Assembly (NCBI GenBank): GCA_025201805.1
Contig: MU619238.1
Span: 199,018 to 263,017 of the forward strand
Reading direction: 5' to 3'
DNA length: 64,000 nucleotides
Source: Parasitella parasitica
Taxonomy: Eukaryota > Mucoromycota > Mucoromycetes > Mucorales > Mucoraceae
The notes below the pieces were generated by a model that saw only the letters and a program-made list of their open reading frames with translations, was not told the DNA's origin and made no database searches. This document shows, piece by piece, positions 21,947-33,421 of this stretch (positions are counted from its first letter, which is position 1; each line of letters starts with the position of its first letter). Made by a program: the position numbers and the translations under genes.

Positions 21947-23717
21947 TGCCGCATTTTTTTTTCCAAGATAGAGATCTCTACATATTATTACAACACATAA
22001 AAAAACCTTTGCAAAACACTAATGCCCTGACATACTCTATCTTTATACAACGATGCAAATATTTTACCGATAAGCAAGATTACTAAATGTCATGATTGCA
22101 CTTTTCTTTGCCCTATATAATATAAGAACTATCACTTAATAGGGCTTTCGTTACTACAGTGTCATAGCTGTATTATGTTGAAACTGTTGTATCTAGATTT
22201 TAGGCGCCTGATTTTTAATCTGCGCAAACTTCGGTGTGTTATTGTCGGAAAAAAGACAAAAGCCGTAAGAAAACAATATTTAGCGATGTCAAACGCAAAA
22301 TTAAAACTAATTTAAAGTAATTTATTTGGCTGTAAGGCACCTTTTGATTACACATTTGCATAGTTTAGAGCAAGTTTTCGTACTTTTCAAGTTGATATCA
22401 GAGGAAAATAGCGACTTTTCTGACTTTTTTTCAAAGAAGTTTTTTCAAAATCGGAGCGTGAGATCGTCAAGCCAGGTACAGACATGCAAGCGCTACCATT
22501 AGAAAGCCACAAAGTACACAATTTAAAGAAACTAGGCTTTCATAATTTTTCTCTTGAATTGGGTAAGCTATGGCTTCTCAAGGTTAATGTTTTCTTCTAA
22601 AAAACATCATTTTTCTTTGATAGCGGAGATTAAACGCGTCCAAAATCAGGAAGGAAACATTCTTTCAGAAACTCCATTTGGACATTAAGAAATCAAAATT
22701 ACTCTTTTGAGGCAAGATATCATCTTCTGACAGTATGCATACCACCGCTGTCAGTCTATGATAATAGCTGTATTTTTGGGCGCTCTACACGATGGTGTTA
22801 TTTTCATAATCCTCATATGCTTATTGAAGGAATTCTACCTCAAAACCTCAAAAACAGATCAAGAGGGAAAAGTCGCCATTTTGCTTAATCAGAGCGCATC
22901 TTCAGTCTTTCAGATCAAGGAGTGACCTTGTACGATTATTTTCCTCCAATATATGCTATAGTAAAAAGTTGCATTTTTGAGGTCAAAATCGAGGATAATG
23001 CATAATCGATGATTTTGGATGGGTGGATACAAGGAAAAAATCGAAAAAATCGATGATTTTGCATCGAAAAAAAAATCATGCTCAAATTGCACCAAAATCA
23101 CATATAATATAGTTTTTTCCCAATGGATACTATTTCTGGCGTTTTCAGGGCACTTTTGATTATAAAAATCAGTCAGAAAATGGCACACAAAGCTAAAGTT
23201 CCTGCTTTTAAAGCTGTAAAAAATACCTATTTGGAGATGATATCTCGTCAATATCAATTCTAGTACATGACGCAGCTCTATAAAGTAAGGATTTTGACGC
23301 CACAAGTACACCTTTCTTCATAGTAAAACGATAAAACAGGAGTGCCTCATCTTGCCTCAGAAACTTCTCAGTTCTTACCAGAAATAGAAGGTTTGTCATC
23401 AGGAAACCTAATGCCGATATATATTATCACAAACACCGTGACATTTATCTTACTTAAACTTTTTCTCTGGAGACAATAATACCAGCAGCTTTTGCACATA
23501 ACCTTCAATATAGCATAGCAAAGTACTGTTGAGACGGAAACTTTGCTTGTTCTTTGATTCTTAAAGTATCTAATAGTGAATATCCTAGTTACGCATCACA
23601 TCACACGGCTAGCGTTTTGAAAGCTTGGTCAGTCGTAAAAGAAAGTAATCAAAAACGTACATTAATACACATTCAATTTTATTATATAAATGGGCCAGCA
23701 ACAAAAATAAAACCAAA
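21947..23717. other. Gene-poor 1.8 kb region with AT-rich simple motifs
   Basis: No supported gene. The longest ORF (22910-23311, minus) has no domain and looks like chance. The sequence repeats the motif TCGATGATTTTG twice (near 23006 and 23050) amid GAAAAAATCGA stretches, resembling AT-rich noncoding repeat sequence. I found no terminal repeats or transposase. Confidence 0.45.
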
Positions 23718-24004
23718 CTAGCTCAACTCATCTTCAATAAAGACGATTCCGTCTTCATTTAAAGCGATATCCAGTAACCGGCCATTGGCATCTTTTTTAA
23801 CTTTGGCACTGAAAGACAAGTCATATACATCGAAAGCAAAGTCTAGATCCTTTTGACTCTCTAAACGGATATAGCGGTATCCTGTGTCTGCTACGATAAA
23901 TCTGCATTCTAGCAATTCGCCCCCATTATTGTCTGACGATGCCACGTCGTCTGTAATAGTTTGACAGCTGATGCTTGGTGATGGATGTAATTTTNNNNNN
24001 NNNN

Positions 24005-24036
<32 letters not shown>

Positions 24037-25748
24037 AAGAACACGATTAGAGGAATGCTTGAGAAACTCAGTTAACACACAATAATGCTTTACCCATAAT
24101 AAACTGTCGTATGATATCTGAATATCCAAACTACTTCTATAGCTATATGGATGATTGACCAAAAAGCGATACACTAAAGATGTACGCATAGGCATCAACA
24201 TATCCAGCCCAATATAGTCTCCAGCACGAATATTTTGAATGGATTTCCACGGTGTTTCTTCTTGCATGTCCACAGCATTCGAATATCGATAATCATTGAG
24301 ATTTCCCAACATATAATTATCATGCATTTGCTTCAATACGTCAACATAAATTGATGGATTGTAAGAAAACAATTCAATGCTTGGGAAGAGCTGTTTGTTT
24401 GTTAAAAATAGGCAGCGATCGTCTCTGCAGGAAGCTCTTGCGTTACGGTCAAATGTGCTCTCCAAGTAAGGTTCTAGAGGTACAATGCCTTCTCCTTCTT
24501 CCAAATCAGTATACAGCAAGGCTAATCCCAAGTCCTAAAAAAATTCGTATCATTTCAAAACTGCATTCTGAAGTTTGAACGTATATATATTTACCATATG
24601 CTCTGTTTCTCTTTCAGTCAGCTCTTTAGCAGGTGCTGCTACCGGTTCGTTTTCGTTTCCTTCTAATTGGTATGGGATTTGATTTATATACATTGCAAAA
24701 TACATATCTGCAAACTCATCAACTACTGACGTCGCCTCGTAATTTTCCAGGAATTTCAAGACCATTGCTTTTGCGATAAATGTACCTGCTTCAATATCAA
24801 TAAAGCAAGTATGCAATTGTAGACCTTTCCATACGTTATTAATAATCCATATATACAGACATGCATACTGAAAGGGATGTCCTACCTGTATTTGAGAAAC
24901 AATATCTCCATTGGGAATCTATAAAGGCTTTATGACCAGTTGATTGACCATGAATCAAGCTCGGAGACCGTAAGAAATTAGCATAGGTGCTCCGCAATTG
25001 CTGTGATCTTCTCGGCATATCTTGGAAATAGCAATAAGGTGTCTTTGAAAGACGACACGCATGATATCTTGCAGACGAGCCCTTCTGAACAGGTGCATTT
25101 ATAATCTGGAGTCTGTTTGGTGTACAGCTTTCTGCTTGAATCATCTGTGAGTTTACACAATATTAATTGGCTTGAAAGATAAACATAATACAGGCAACTC
25201 ACATCTATAGTTATATTCACAGTTGGATCGTCATTCCATACAATGAACGTTGAAAACATATCGTACTGGCAAAGTTGTTGTAGTATAGGCCGAGTTGTAA
25301 ATTCGATTTGCTTTTGATCTTTGAGAAGCACCACTGCTGTGGTTTGTGATCTGCCTTCGTCAGGATATACTTTATCCAGTAAATCGACTTCATCAAGAGG
25401 ATCGCTATAGTGTTCTTGTTGCCAATCTTGGTATTTTTTGCCGCTAAAAAAGCCAACATGAACTAACAATACAATGCAACCCGCAAACAGACATAGAGAG
25501 AGAAATATCAGTTCTATTAGGCCTGCTTGTTGGTATCTTTTTGTCAATCGACGCCTCCACACAGACAAGTGTTTGCGTAATCTGCTTTCTTGCCAAATCC
25601 TCTGGATATAAGGTAATATACGGTGTTGAAATGGGTCCGAACTAATGTTGATGTGGATACCTCGCAAGTTATTGTTACCACTTTGTTGTTGTTGGCGTCG
25701 AGAAGACAGAAACCCAAAGGGCTTTTCATGCCCAGCCGTTGAACGCAT
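23718..25748 (-). CDS. Type II membrane protein, glycosyltransferase-like (fungal)
   Basis: Predicted Golgi-type single-span protein of about 570 residues. Start MRSTAGHEKPFGFLSSRRQQ at 25748. A basic N-terminus is followed by one membrane segment (LIELIFLSLCLFAGCIVLLV, about residues 75-95) and then a lumenal domain. The fold signals are FSTFIVWNDDPTVNITID, SSARYHACRLSKTPYCYFQD, LRSTYANFLRSPSLIHG, WRYCFSNTG and LQLHTCFIDIEAGTF, which recall fungal putative glycosyltransferases with VWNNNP and YFQDDDW motifs. Here the acidic triplet after YFQ is reduced to a single D, so activity is doubtful or the exon model needs change. Five or more exons. The intron after DSLLW (GTAAAG) contains the T run and N gap and ends CATCAG before the last exon, which encodes a beta-rich tail ending FIEDELS. 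Confidence 0.6.
23995..24034. other. Assembly gap (10 N) next to poly-A run, inside an intron
   Basis: Ten N at 23995-24004 followed by 30 A at 24005-24034. On the minus strand this lies between a GTAAAG donor (about 24097) and a CATCAG acceptor (about 23969), so it is probably intronic and should not affect the protein. Confidence 0.85.
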
Positions 25749-26189
25749 TGTACGAGAGTATGGTTGGATTAATTTGATAAAAATAAGAAAGCTACTATTC
25801 ATCAACATTTACCAAGTTTCAGTTACAAACAAAGTACTAGTCGGTCACAAAAAAAAATGAAATTGTCGATTACACAAACATGCTTGTGCCATAGTTTGGT
25901 ATTATCCATTAATGCAATGTTTCTTGTCATTCAAAACTTTTGGGATCTCTACAATGACAAATACATTTTTTATTTTTAAAGATGGGATGGGCAAGATTTT
26001 TAATGAGCATGGTGAAAGAGTTTATAATCTCATGGATGGCGTCCTGACAGAGATTACAACCCTGACATTGTATTTAAAACGCAAGCGTTATTCAGCTAGT
26101 AAGCTGAAAAGAAAAAAAATTCGACAAGTCGGCAAAACCAGCAGTTTATAGCACTTTTAAAGACAAGGTAAGAGATTCATTGATAGAAT

Positions 26190-26395
26190 GATTGAAAACC
26201 TTGAGAACTTAATTTTCCAGAAACCTCTTGGTTAACCTTACGTACTACGGAAAGATGGTATAAAACATTCAAAAATACTTGAACAAGAGGAATAAACATC
26301 AAAAAGTCAGGCCGTTTATTTGCAGAAGAGGAAAAAGATAAGCTTCAATTGCTAGGTCAATTGTTTCAAGAAGAAGAACCATGTAAATGATAATC
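26190..26395 (+). pseudogene. Possible transposase helix-turn-helix remnant
   Basis: A plus-strand piece, interrupted by stops, reads TLRTTERWYKTFKNT and later KKSGRLFAEEEKDKLQLL. This is reminiscent of the helix-turn-helix region of fungal DDE transposases (an RxxxRW...F motif followed by a basic G-R linker). It is followed directly by a degraded Gag-like region. Weak, based on pattern only. Confidence 0.25.
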
Positions 26396-26689
26396 ATCCA
26401 TAGTCATGAATTAGTCACCCGCTATCTTTCACAGGATAGCATCATTCAGAATAGCAGCATTCAAAAAGACAGCGTAATGAATACGCACTGAGAAGCAGCA
26501 AGAATAAAACAACAACGATCTCTATAGAACCTCGCATTTAGCTACGTTGAACCCTAACAATGAGGCGTATGCTAATCGTGCAAATGCCTTGAAAAAAGCA
26601 TTTTGAGATAATCAAGTCCAACTACAGAGTGTTGTTTGAAGACTTACTCTAAAAGACGGCTCCTCCTCCTCCTCCCCTTACGACAAGCC

Positions 26690-27100
26690 AAGCCTTAATC
26701 GTATCTATCGATACCCCTTTGTTGCAATGGAAGAAGGGTAAGGTTGTGGATGGCAGTAAGCGCATCTTTGCTACCATGGACGAGTGTCTGTCCAGATTCA
26801 GAGACGCTGTTGAGAGATGTGTGGCCTAGACATTGACTCCAACTGGCAAAGGATCATTAAGCCCCACATGTCTGCATGGACTCGTGCATTGGTCCAAGAA
26901 GTCTCCCGAGTTGAATTGGTCGAACGTCACTGACAAGTTGAAAGAGGAAATCAGCGTGTCTGTAGAGGCTCAGAAGTGAGACGCACAAGTGAAACTTGGG
27001 CAATTGAAGTTTCTAAAAAGGTCAAAGAACCTCGAAGCCTACATCGATAGCTTTGAGAGCATCCATTCCCAAAGAGTCGTCCGAAATTTCTCTCACAGAT
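26690..27100 (+). mobile_element. Degenerate LTR-retrotransposon Gag fragment
   Basis: Plus-strand sequence carries a Gag-capsid-like protein broken by stops and frame changes. Pieces in different frames read DECLSRFRDAVERC, DSNWQRIIKPHMSAW and LGQLKFLKRSKNLEAYIDSF, in the order expected for Ty3/Gypsy-type Gag (an arm with FxxRF, then a QxE-YIxxF region). At least one frame change and two in-frame stops are present, and no zinc knuckle, protease, reverse transcriptase or LTR was seen. It is an old, inactive remnant of a fungal retroelement. Boundaries are approximate; more decayed sequence may extend from 25900 to 27700. Confidence 0.55.
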
Positions 27101-27912
27101 CTTGGGCTGGAAGAAGCTCTCGAGTGTATTATTAATGACAAAGGCTGCAGAGCAAATACTGTTAATTTTGCAAAATCAATGTCCCAACAGTATAGACCAG
27201 CAATAATACTGTATGACATTGAAAAAGGCAAAGAAATACAGAGAAACATGTTGACACTTTGGTCAAAATGGCTGGCCTCACGCAAATTGGTGCCTGAACA
27301 GGAAGCAGTGAGGTGCCAGTGCCCAGAAAAGAAAGCCTACACCCCGCATGGTTCCATTTGACCATTTTATTGTTTACAAGAAAAACAACTGCTCTTATCT
27401 CATCTATCTCCAGTCATCACGGTGCAGCCATTCGATTGCTTCAAATTGTGTTGTCCCCTTAACGGCTCTTTCAACTTGATCACATGAAGCTATGATTTAC
27501 GACAGATTGCCATTGAGAAGTCTTCAATTGATAATTTGGATCTCTCTGTAAACACTGATCAGCCATATATTACTTGCTATGGACCACGTCAGGAATCGTC
27601 GCACAGCAAAGATGAGAAGAAAGAACCTGAATATCTCCAAGAAGCCTTATCAAAATCAGAATCCGTTCTTATTCTCCCCAACCCCCCCCCCAACCCCCCT
27701 CTGTATTTGTTTGTATGCTCTGTTTAAATGCAGAGTCTATGATAAGAAATAGTTATTACACACTTTATCTGTCATCAAGTCGTTCAAATATGTTCAAGAG
27801 ACAAGTACTTTGTTTCAAGTTGAAACTTCTGAAATGATTTTAATTTGTAGTGAGCACTGCGTTGTATTACAGCACTATGCATTTATTAGTTGATCTATAC
27901 AGTTTATGTGAT
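27101..27912. other. Decayed region without a supported gene
   Basis: Short plus-strand frames (27053-27361 and 27536-27727) without domains follow the Gag remnant and may be its degraded downstream part. A C-rich stretch lies at 27678-27699. Confidence 0.4.
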
Positions 27913-29502
27913 TCAATCACGCTTCCTCTTGCGTTCCTTGGCCAATGCCATGGAACCCCACAAAGCTTCCTCCTCCTCCTCTTCTTGTTCCTCTTCAGTT
28001 TTAATCTTTGGTACAGGATACTCAAATTCTTCGTCCACCAACACACAAGTCAAGCGTTGCTTCAAGTAGGCTTTGTCTTCAATATTACGGTACACTGTGG
28101 ACGTCTCATGCACCCTTAAAAATCTATCCAGTGACACACTTGCGATGTGATGCTGCTTAGGTTCCTGATTTTCTCCATCAAATGTAGGCAAAGGGACTGT
28201 CACTAAATCTGTAGCAGCACCTGTGAACCCCTTGAATTGAGCTGCTCTCTTTCCTGTACGAATGTCAAGCATGCCCACTGTGCTCATTGTATCGGCATAT
28301 AGGACATGGTTGAAGTCAGTACCAACAGACAACACCCTTATAGGATGCTTTCCAATTTCAATATTTGTGGTGGGTCTACGTGCAACCTTTGTGTCATATA
28401 AACGAAACTAAATGTTGACGCTTATGTTCAGTACAAGAAAAACAAAGGGAAAATAGCACCTCCTTTTCTTTTTTTTTTACTCTCTCACCCTCTCCCAAAA
28501 TCCATGTTGGGATATAAACATACCTGGTGATAATGCGTAGCAACTGCAACCTTGGTTGCTTCTTTGTTGACAAATTGAAGATCATGAATCCAAACAGGTT
28601 GCTGAAGATCCAAGAAATCGTTCTTTACATTCTTGGCCTGGAAAATCAAGCCGCCATTTCTGGGCGATTTCTTCTTGTGGACAGAAGTGTTTTTGTTGGG
28701 TCCAGCAGCGTCAATCTCTTCACGTTCCCTTTTAGACTTGGCAATAGCCTTGATATCGTATATGCATAGATCACGTTCTTTACCACCAATTGCAAATATG
28801 TGTGTTAATGTGGGATGGCCGCGCATAATTTCAATATCAGGGCCTAATTCTAATACAGTTCTCGTTTCGTTTTTTCTAGATGACAAGGGAGTATATGAGA
28901 GATCGCCAGTGGAAGTGCAAGCACAAAGGTGTCTATTGGGGGGGGGGGAGCGGTTTTTTTTTTGCATCAGATCATGGCGATTGTTGGGTTGCGTTGCTAA
29001 GGATGTATATACCTGTCATGAATAAAAAGACCAACAAATCGACCTTTCTTCTCATCGTCCACGCCAACATGGTTGTTTTGGAACTCTCGAAGCACTTCTC
29101 CAGTCTCAGGAGACATGAATTGGATTGTGCCGTTTTTACGTGCAACAAGCAACTGCAGAAATCAGAGTAAAAAATGGTGCACATATGATAGTTTTGTATT
29201 TCAGAGCTTACAACTTTTTCATCTTCCCACATGGCCCACGATAATTTTTGGACAGCCTGCTCTTTGTCGACTTTTCCAAAGGTGCCAGTTAAAGGCTGAA
29301 GGGCTTCCTTCTTGTCTTTTTCTTCGGAGCCTTCGACTAATTTTGTTTTCTTCTGATGGTGCTGGTGTCCCTCTGCCTTGGGAGGAAATGAAATCCCTGT
29401 GATCTTGACAAGTTAAAAAAAAACCCCTTGTTCAAACCATTACAAAAGTATAAAGATCTTACATTTGATTAGTCCGCTTTCATCACTAGTAAAGTACTTC
29501 AT
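27913..29502 (-). CDS. nsa1: Nsa1/WDR74 ribosome biogenesis WD-repeat protein
   Basis: Nucleolar beta-propeller protein needed for 60S subunit assembly (Nsa1 module with Rix7 in yeast). About six exons. Start MKYFTSDESGLIK at 29502; next GISFPPKAEGHQHH; AVQKLSWAMWEDEKV; LLVARKNGTIQFMSPETGEV; then YTPLSSRKNETRTVLELGPD, HPTLTHIFAIGGKERDLCIY and PVWIHDLQFVNKEATKVAVA. The last exon starts in FRLYDTKVARRP with IRVLSVGTDFNHVLYADTMS, GMLDIRTGKRAAQFKGF and SLDRFLRVHE. It ends with an acidic stretch and a basic RKRKRD tail, likely nucleolar targeting. The string IASVSLDRFLRVHE is diagnostic of the family. One intron contains an 11-nt G run and an adjacent T run (28938-28963). Confidence 0.93.
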
Positions 29503-29518
29503 TTCTATTGTAAATCGG

Positions 29519-29541
29519 GTAAAGACACACACACACACATC
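29519..29541. repeat. CA dinucleotide microsatellite
   Basis: Short CACACA tract followed by an A run, upstream of the Nsa1-like gene. It lies in the region between two divergent genes. Confidence 0.7.
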
Positions 29542-29703
29542 CAGGAAAAAAAAAACCGCCATATGGGTTCTTCTTTGACATTTTGAGTACAAAAGTATTG
29601 TCAGTCACTGTACTTGATATGCGCCACTACGGGATGATGGATTTAAGCTATACAGGCTGCATTTGTCGCTCTTTCCATCCCGTTCATTTTCTATCAAGCT
29701 CAA

Positions 29704-30499
29704 ATGGCAAAAGGAAAGCAGGCAGCTGGAAACAAAGAAAAAGGAGAAAAAAGTAAGTTAGGGTACACATGCGCCAATATTGATCTGACGGCAAGCGTTG
29801 GTTAGAGGAAGAAGGCAAGTTGAAGCCTGCTCAAAGCCTCAAGGTAAATGCAGCTTGTACATTAGCATGAAATAGATGTTGATTGCTCGTCTTAAGGTGC
29901 GACACATCTTGTGCGAAAAGCATAGCAAGGTAGTAATAATTACCACAATTGACCCTTTATTTGAGATGCATTAACATACATTAAATTCTAGATACTGGAA
30001 GCTCTGGATAAAATTAAAAAAGAGAAAATGAGATTTGACAAGGTAATCAAAGGATATAGCGTGACAAAATACTATAATAATATATTGACATAAAACCCGC
30101 ATCTGTTTTAGGTTGCTGAAAAGTACAGTGAAGACAAAGCCAAAGCAGGAGGTATATACAGTAGCAGAATTATTTTTATATATCCTTATAGCGTCTAAAC
30201 GCAATGCTACAAGGTGCTCTTGGCTGGATGAACCGTGGTAGTATGGTTGGTGCATTTCAAGATGCAGGTAAAGACGGGGGAGATGGGGGCTACTGCGATT
30301 ACTATCAAGAGTTAATGTTGTTGTAAATGTAGCATTCGCTTTGCAGCCTAGTTCGTGTGATAAACCTATTCTAACTGATCCTCCCATCAAGACAAATTTT
30401 GGATACCATATCATTATGGTGGTAAGGCGATTACACGTAACATAGACTCTATACATTTGCTTATTTTAATCCGTGTTGATATAGGAGGACCGCAAATAG
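29704..30499 (+). CDS. pin4: Parvulin-type peptidyl-prolyl isomerase, PIN4/Par14
   Basis: Parvulin catalysing cis-trans isomerisation at proline; PIN4 is linked to ribosome biogenesis and chromatin. Eight small exons give about 121 residues, close to the 131-residue human protein. Exon 1 (29704-29752) encodes a basic Lys/Gly-rich tail, MAKGKQAAGNKEKGEK, like the DNA-binding N-terminus of Par14. Then come VRHILCEKHSK, ILEALDKIKKEKMRFDKVA, KYSEDKAKAGGALGWMNRGS and MVGAFQDAAFALQP. The last coding exons give FGYHIIMV and EDRK with stop at 30497-30499. It lacks a WW domain, which separates it from Pin1. Introns carry GTAAGT-like donors, and the density (seven introns in 800 nt) is high even for this window. 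Confidence 0.95.
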
Positions 30500-30680
30500 C
30501 AGCTTATACGTTTTGTTCAGAATTTTTCTGTGCAACGGAATAATAAATTGATGTTTTCAAATGCATAGCAGTAATTTATTTTTTGTCATATTTACAGAAT
30601 TGTGTTGTAGGCTTAGAATTAGAGGTATATATGTAAAAGTATTGTAGATGCTTATGTATAGACAAGTGGGTATGTGGTTC

Positions 30681-31055
30681 TTAAAAGAGCCAATCGCGGA
30701 TCTTTTTGAATGGTTTGGACAACTTGATTGCTGGCAATGGCGATTGTTGTTGTTGACGATGACGAAACTTTTCCTTAAGGGATTCATGGATAGTTTGTCT
30801 GAACCGGAGTGATGAGCTACGTCGTACCTTGGTTTTGCAAATGAGGTCATCTTCAGCTAGCTCCATCTCGAGCTGAGAATCATCCCAGCGCTTTACAGGC
30901 TGGGCGGGCTCCGAGTGTCTCTTTTTGGATGATAAATCAAGAAAATTGCAATTGTAGCTTGAATTATTACTGGTGGATGTTCTAGGTGAGTTATTAGCGG
31001 ATGTGTCGTTACTTGCAATTGAGGAGGAAAGAGAGGGTACGGATCGATGGTTCAT
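30681..31055 (-). CDS. Unknown Ser-rich small protein
   Basis: Intronless 124-residue frame if the start is MNHRSVPSLSSS at 31055; an in-frame ATG 20 codons upstream encodes low-complexity Phe/Leu/Ser and is less likely. The N-terminal half is Ser/Asn-rich. Then come KKRHSEPAQPVKRWDDSQLE, an acidic patch and a basic segment VRRSSSLRFRQTIHESLKEK. RRSSSL is a plausible basophilic-kinase (PKA-type) site, which is an inference. The C-terminus is LSKPFKKIRDWLF. I recognise no domain. Convergent with pin4, about 180 nt away. Confidence 0.6.
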   Translation of the reverse strand: MNHRSVPSLSSSIASNDTSANNSPRTSTSNNSSYNCNFLDLSSKKRHSEPAQPVKRWDDSQLEMELAEDDLICKTKVRRSSSLRFRQTIHESLKEKFRHRQQQQSPLPAIKLSKPFKKIRDWLF

Positions 31056-32480
31056 CTTGATTCTTGATGAAGGGAAGAGAAGAAAAGAGAGAGAAAGGCA
31101 AGAGAAAGAACCCACAGGTATTTATAACAACACCGAAAAGGAAAATGAAAGGTTATCTTGCACGTGCTGCATCCCAGAATAGGCATCCTCCTTCAGAAAA
31201 AAACAGCATAATAAACTACGATTCTTTTTCTGTACTTGCCACATGGCATGACATGCCTTTTTATTATTGTTGTTGTTGTTGTTGTTGTTGCCATCACTAT
31301 TCTCATGCTTCTATATAGTTGATACTTTATGAAAAAAAAAAAAAAAAAAAAAAAAGGTGATAGACTAACACTGTGCAACTCAAATATTGACATGCATAGT
31401 CTCTTCTTTTTTTCCGCAAAGCATATAAAGGAGCCATAGTGTTGATATGTAATGCGATGGGCTTATACATTGTAAGGGGAATTCGATAATTAACCAAAAA
31501 GAAAGTTAGAGGGAAAAAAATTATTTGTTTTCTTTCTCTTCTCATTGTTGTTCAAGGTGCAATATTATGTAATAAAACAATGAATAAAACTGCTTACATA
31601 CAAAGAGTATTTAGGATAAAAGGCTACTATTGTTATAGCAGTAGTAATATAGCAACTAACAGGATACATACAGTACTCGCCAACAGTTACACAAATCTTT
31701 GATCAACGGTTTTTTTGGCTTAATTATTTCATTCGAGTGCTTGCATATTGGAAATACAGTTTCAAATTATAGGCATCTTCAAAGACTAACAATGCTTCCA
31801 TAAAGACTTTACTTTATAAATATAAACAATCATTGTCTGTGTTGAAATAGTCATCAGACACTCATGGTCCAGACCTCCCTCTCTTGAGCAATTATATTAA
31901 TTTAAAAGCATAAATCCCAACACTAGCAAATTAGCGTAGCCATTTTTATACAACTGCTAATGCTACATGTTTTTTATACAACAATGAATTGCTATGTACC
32001 GAGAAAATGCACATTTTGATTCCATTATATTGGCAGAAACATGTCAGGGGTAGATAGAAAATGAATTTCTATATCGAAAATGACAGATACAGAAGACATT
32101 GTGTCGAGTGCCCCTAAACGTACATGTACATATGCTATGACACTATAAAATACGCATATTACATGACCATTTGAAACAACAGCACTCGACCCCCTTCAGA
32201 TCTCGAATGAAGTTATCCAGTCGATGTTTTGTCACACCTCATTTACAGGTTGCAAAAAGACAAGTTACCCGTTCGTTTGAATTATTGATTACTGTCTCCT
32301 TGGTGGGCATATGAAAAAAACAGTGTAACTCTGTTTTATCACAAAAGCATATATAGAGTATAATTAGACAAAACTGACACCTTGGCTATGGATTGACTCC
32401 CTTAACCTTTCTCCTCGTTATTGTGTATATTTTTAAAAATCAAAGGCTAATGTTACGATGACTATATTCTTTATTTCCAT
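31056..32480. other. Intergenic region with poly-A and TTG repeats
   Basis: Contains a TTG trinucleotide repeat (about 31266-31290) and a 24-nt A run (31332-31355). Otherwise AT-rich with no ORF of note. It separates two unknown minus-strand genes; the promoter of the first and 3' region of the second are probably here. Confidence 0.5.
31266..31290. repeat. TTG trinucleotide microsatellite
   Basis: About eight consecutive TTG units, preceded by ATTATT units. It lies upstream of the Ser-rich protein gene, not in a supported coding frame. Confidence 0.85.
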
Positions 32481-32999
32481 TTATGCCAAATGAGGCGAAG
32501 AAGTTGACCTTTTCATTTGTTTACTGTCATTGTTTGGTCGATAAGTAGACATTCTTTGGCGCAGAGTCTTTGCAAGCTTTCTATTTAATGTCCCAATCTT
32601 TGTTTTTTGTTCTTGTGTTGCTGGCTCTATTGAGACGGATGTCGGCTTGCTCAATAAATGGTCAAACTGTGGAAAATTAGTAGAAAGCTGCTGATCTGGG
32701 CCAAAGAACTCAAGCTGTAGTAGACTGCGAGATTGTTCAAATTCGACCTGAGGTATGTGTATTTCGCTTTCTGTTGTTATATTCTGTGCTGGTGGTTGCG
32801 GGGCAGGCGTTAAAGGGGTTGATGGTGGTTCGTTTGAAGCAAATGACGTAGAAGACGTTTTTGTTGATGGGTTCTTTGTGCTAGAAGGGGCCGTTGTTGA
32901 ATGTGATAATTCTTTATCTTGTTTCGAAGGCATTGTTCTTTTTTTGTTGCTCTGAAAAAAATTAAACAGTTGGCTGAATATCATTTTGCTATTGTTCAA
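32481..32999 (-). CDS. Unknown low-complexity protein, 172 residues
   Basis: Open frame with start MNNSKMIFSQLFNFFQSNKK; an internal ATG (MPSKQDKELSHSTT) is an alternative start, or the first part may be a separate exon. The middle is Pro/Thr/Ser-rich (PPSTPLTPAPQPP). A more conserved-looking acidic/hydrophobic segment follows (VEFEQSRSLLQLEFFGPDQQ), then a basic C-terminal helix ILNRKLAKTLRQRM-like region ending MKRSTSSPHLA. Composition and length fit a regulatory or scaffold protein, but no domain is recognised. Downstream gene signals were not seen. Confidence 0.55.
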   Translation of the reverse strand: MNNSKMIFSQLFNFFQSNKKRTMPSKQDKELSHSTTAPSSTKNPSTKTSSTSFASNEPPSTPLTPAPQPPAQNITTESEIHIPQVEFEQSRSLLQLEFFGPDQQLSTNFPQFDHLLSKPTSVSIEPATQEQKTKIGTLNRKLAKTLRQRMSTYRPNNDSKQMKRSTSSPHLA

Positions 33000-33385
33000 A
33001 TAAAGAGAAAAGGAAGAAGAAGAAGGAAAAGATCACACACCTGAAAAGCTATTTTAGTAAAAAAAAATAAAAATAAAAAATGCAACATGGATTTTAGTAC
33101 ATTCACATAAAGTCATAAACACACAACCGCATGTCAAGAAAAAGGCATAACAGTAATGTTCTTTGATCCACAATTTCTACACATTTGGTCTGAAAATGAT
33201 GCTTTTTGCCCTTTTCACTATTTCTTTTTGATTAAAATCATGCAAATTGTAAATTATTTCATTGTCAATATTCTATAAATGCACAGAGCACACAAAAAAG
33301 AAGCAAGTACATGTACTGTATCTGCGTGCATTTGTATGAAGGCGTTTTTTAGCGGTTCTAATCATGCTGCTGATACTGCGATTGC

Positions 33386-33388
<3 letters not shown>

Positions 33389-33419
<31 letters not shown>
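33389..33419. repeat. Poly-A homopolymer, 31 nt
   Basis: Uninterrupted A run, bounded by GCTGT and CCAGATC, in a region with no called gene. Confidence 0.9.

Positions 33420-33421
<2 letters not shown>

Noticed and set aside
22910-23311. 133-codon minus-strand frame in the gene-poor region
   Set aside because: AT-driven composition, no domain and no splice-site support.
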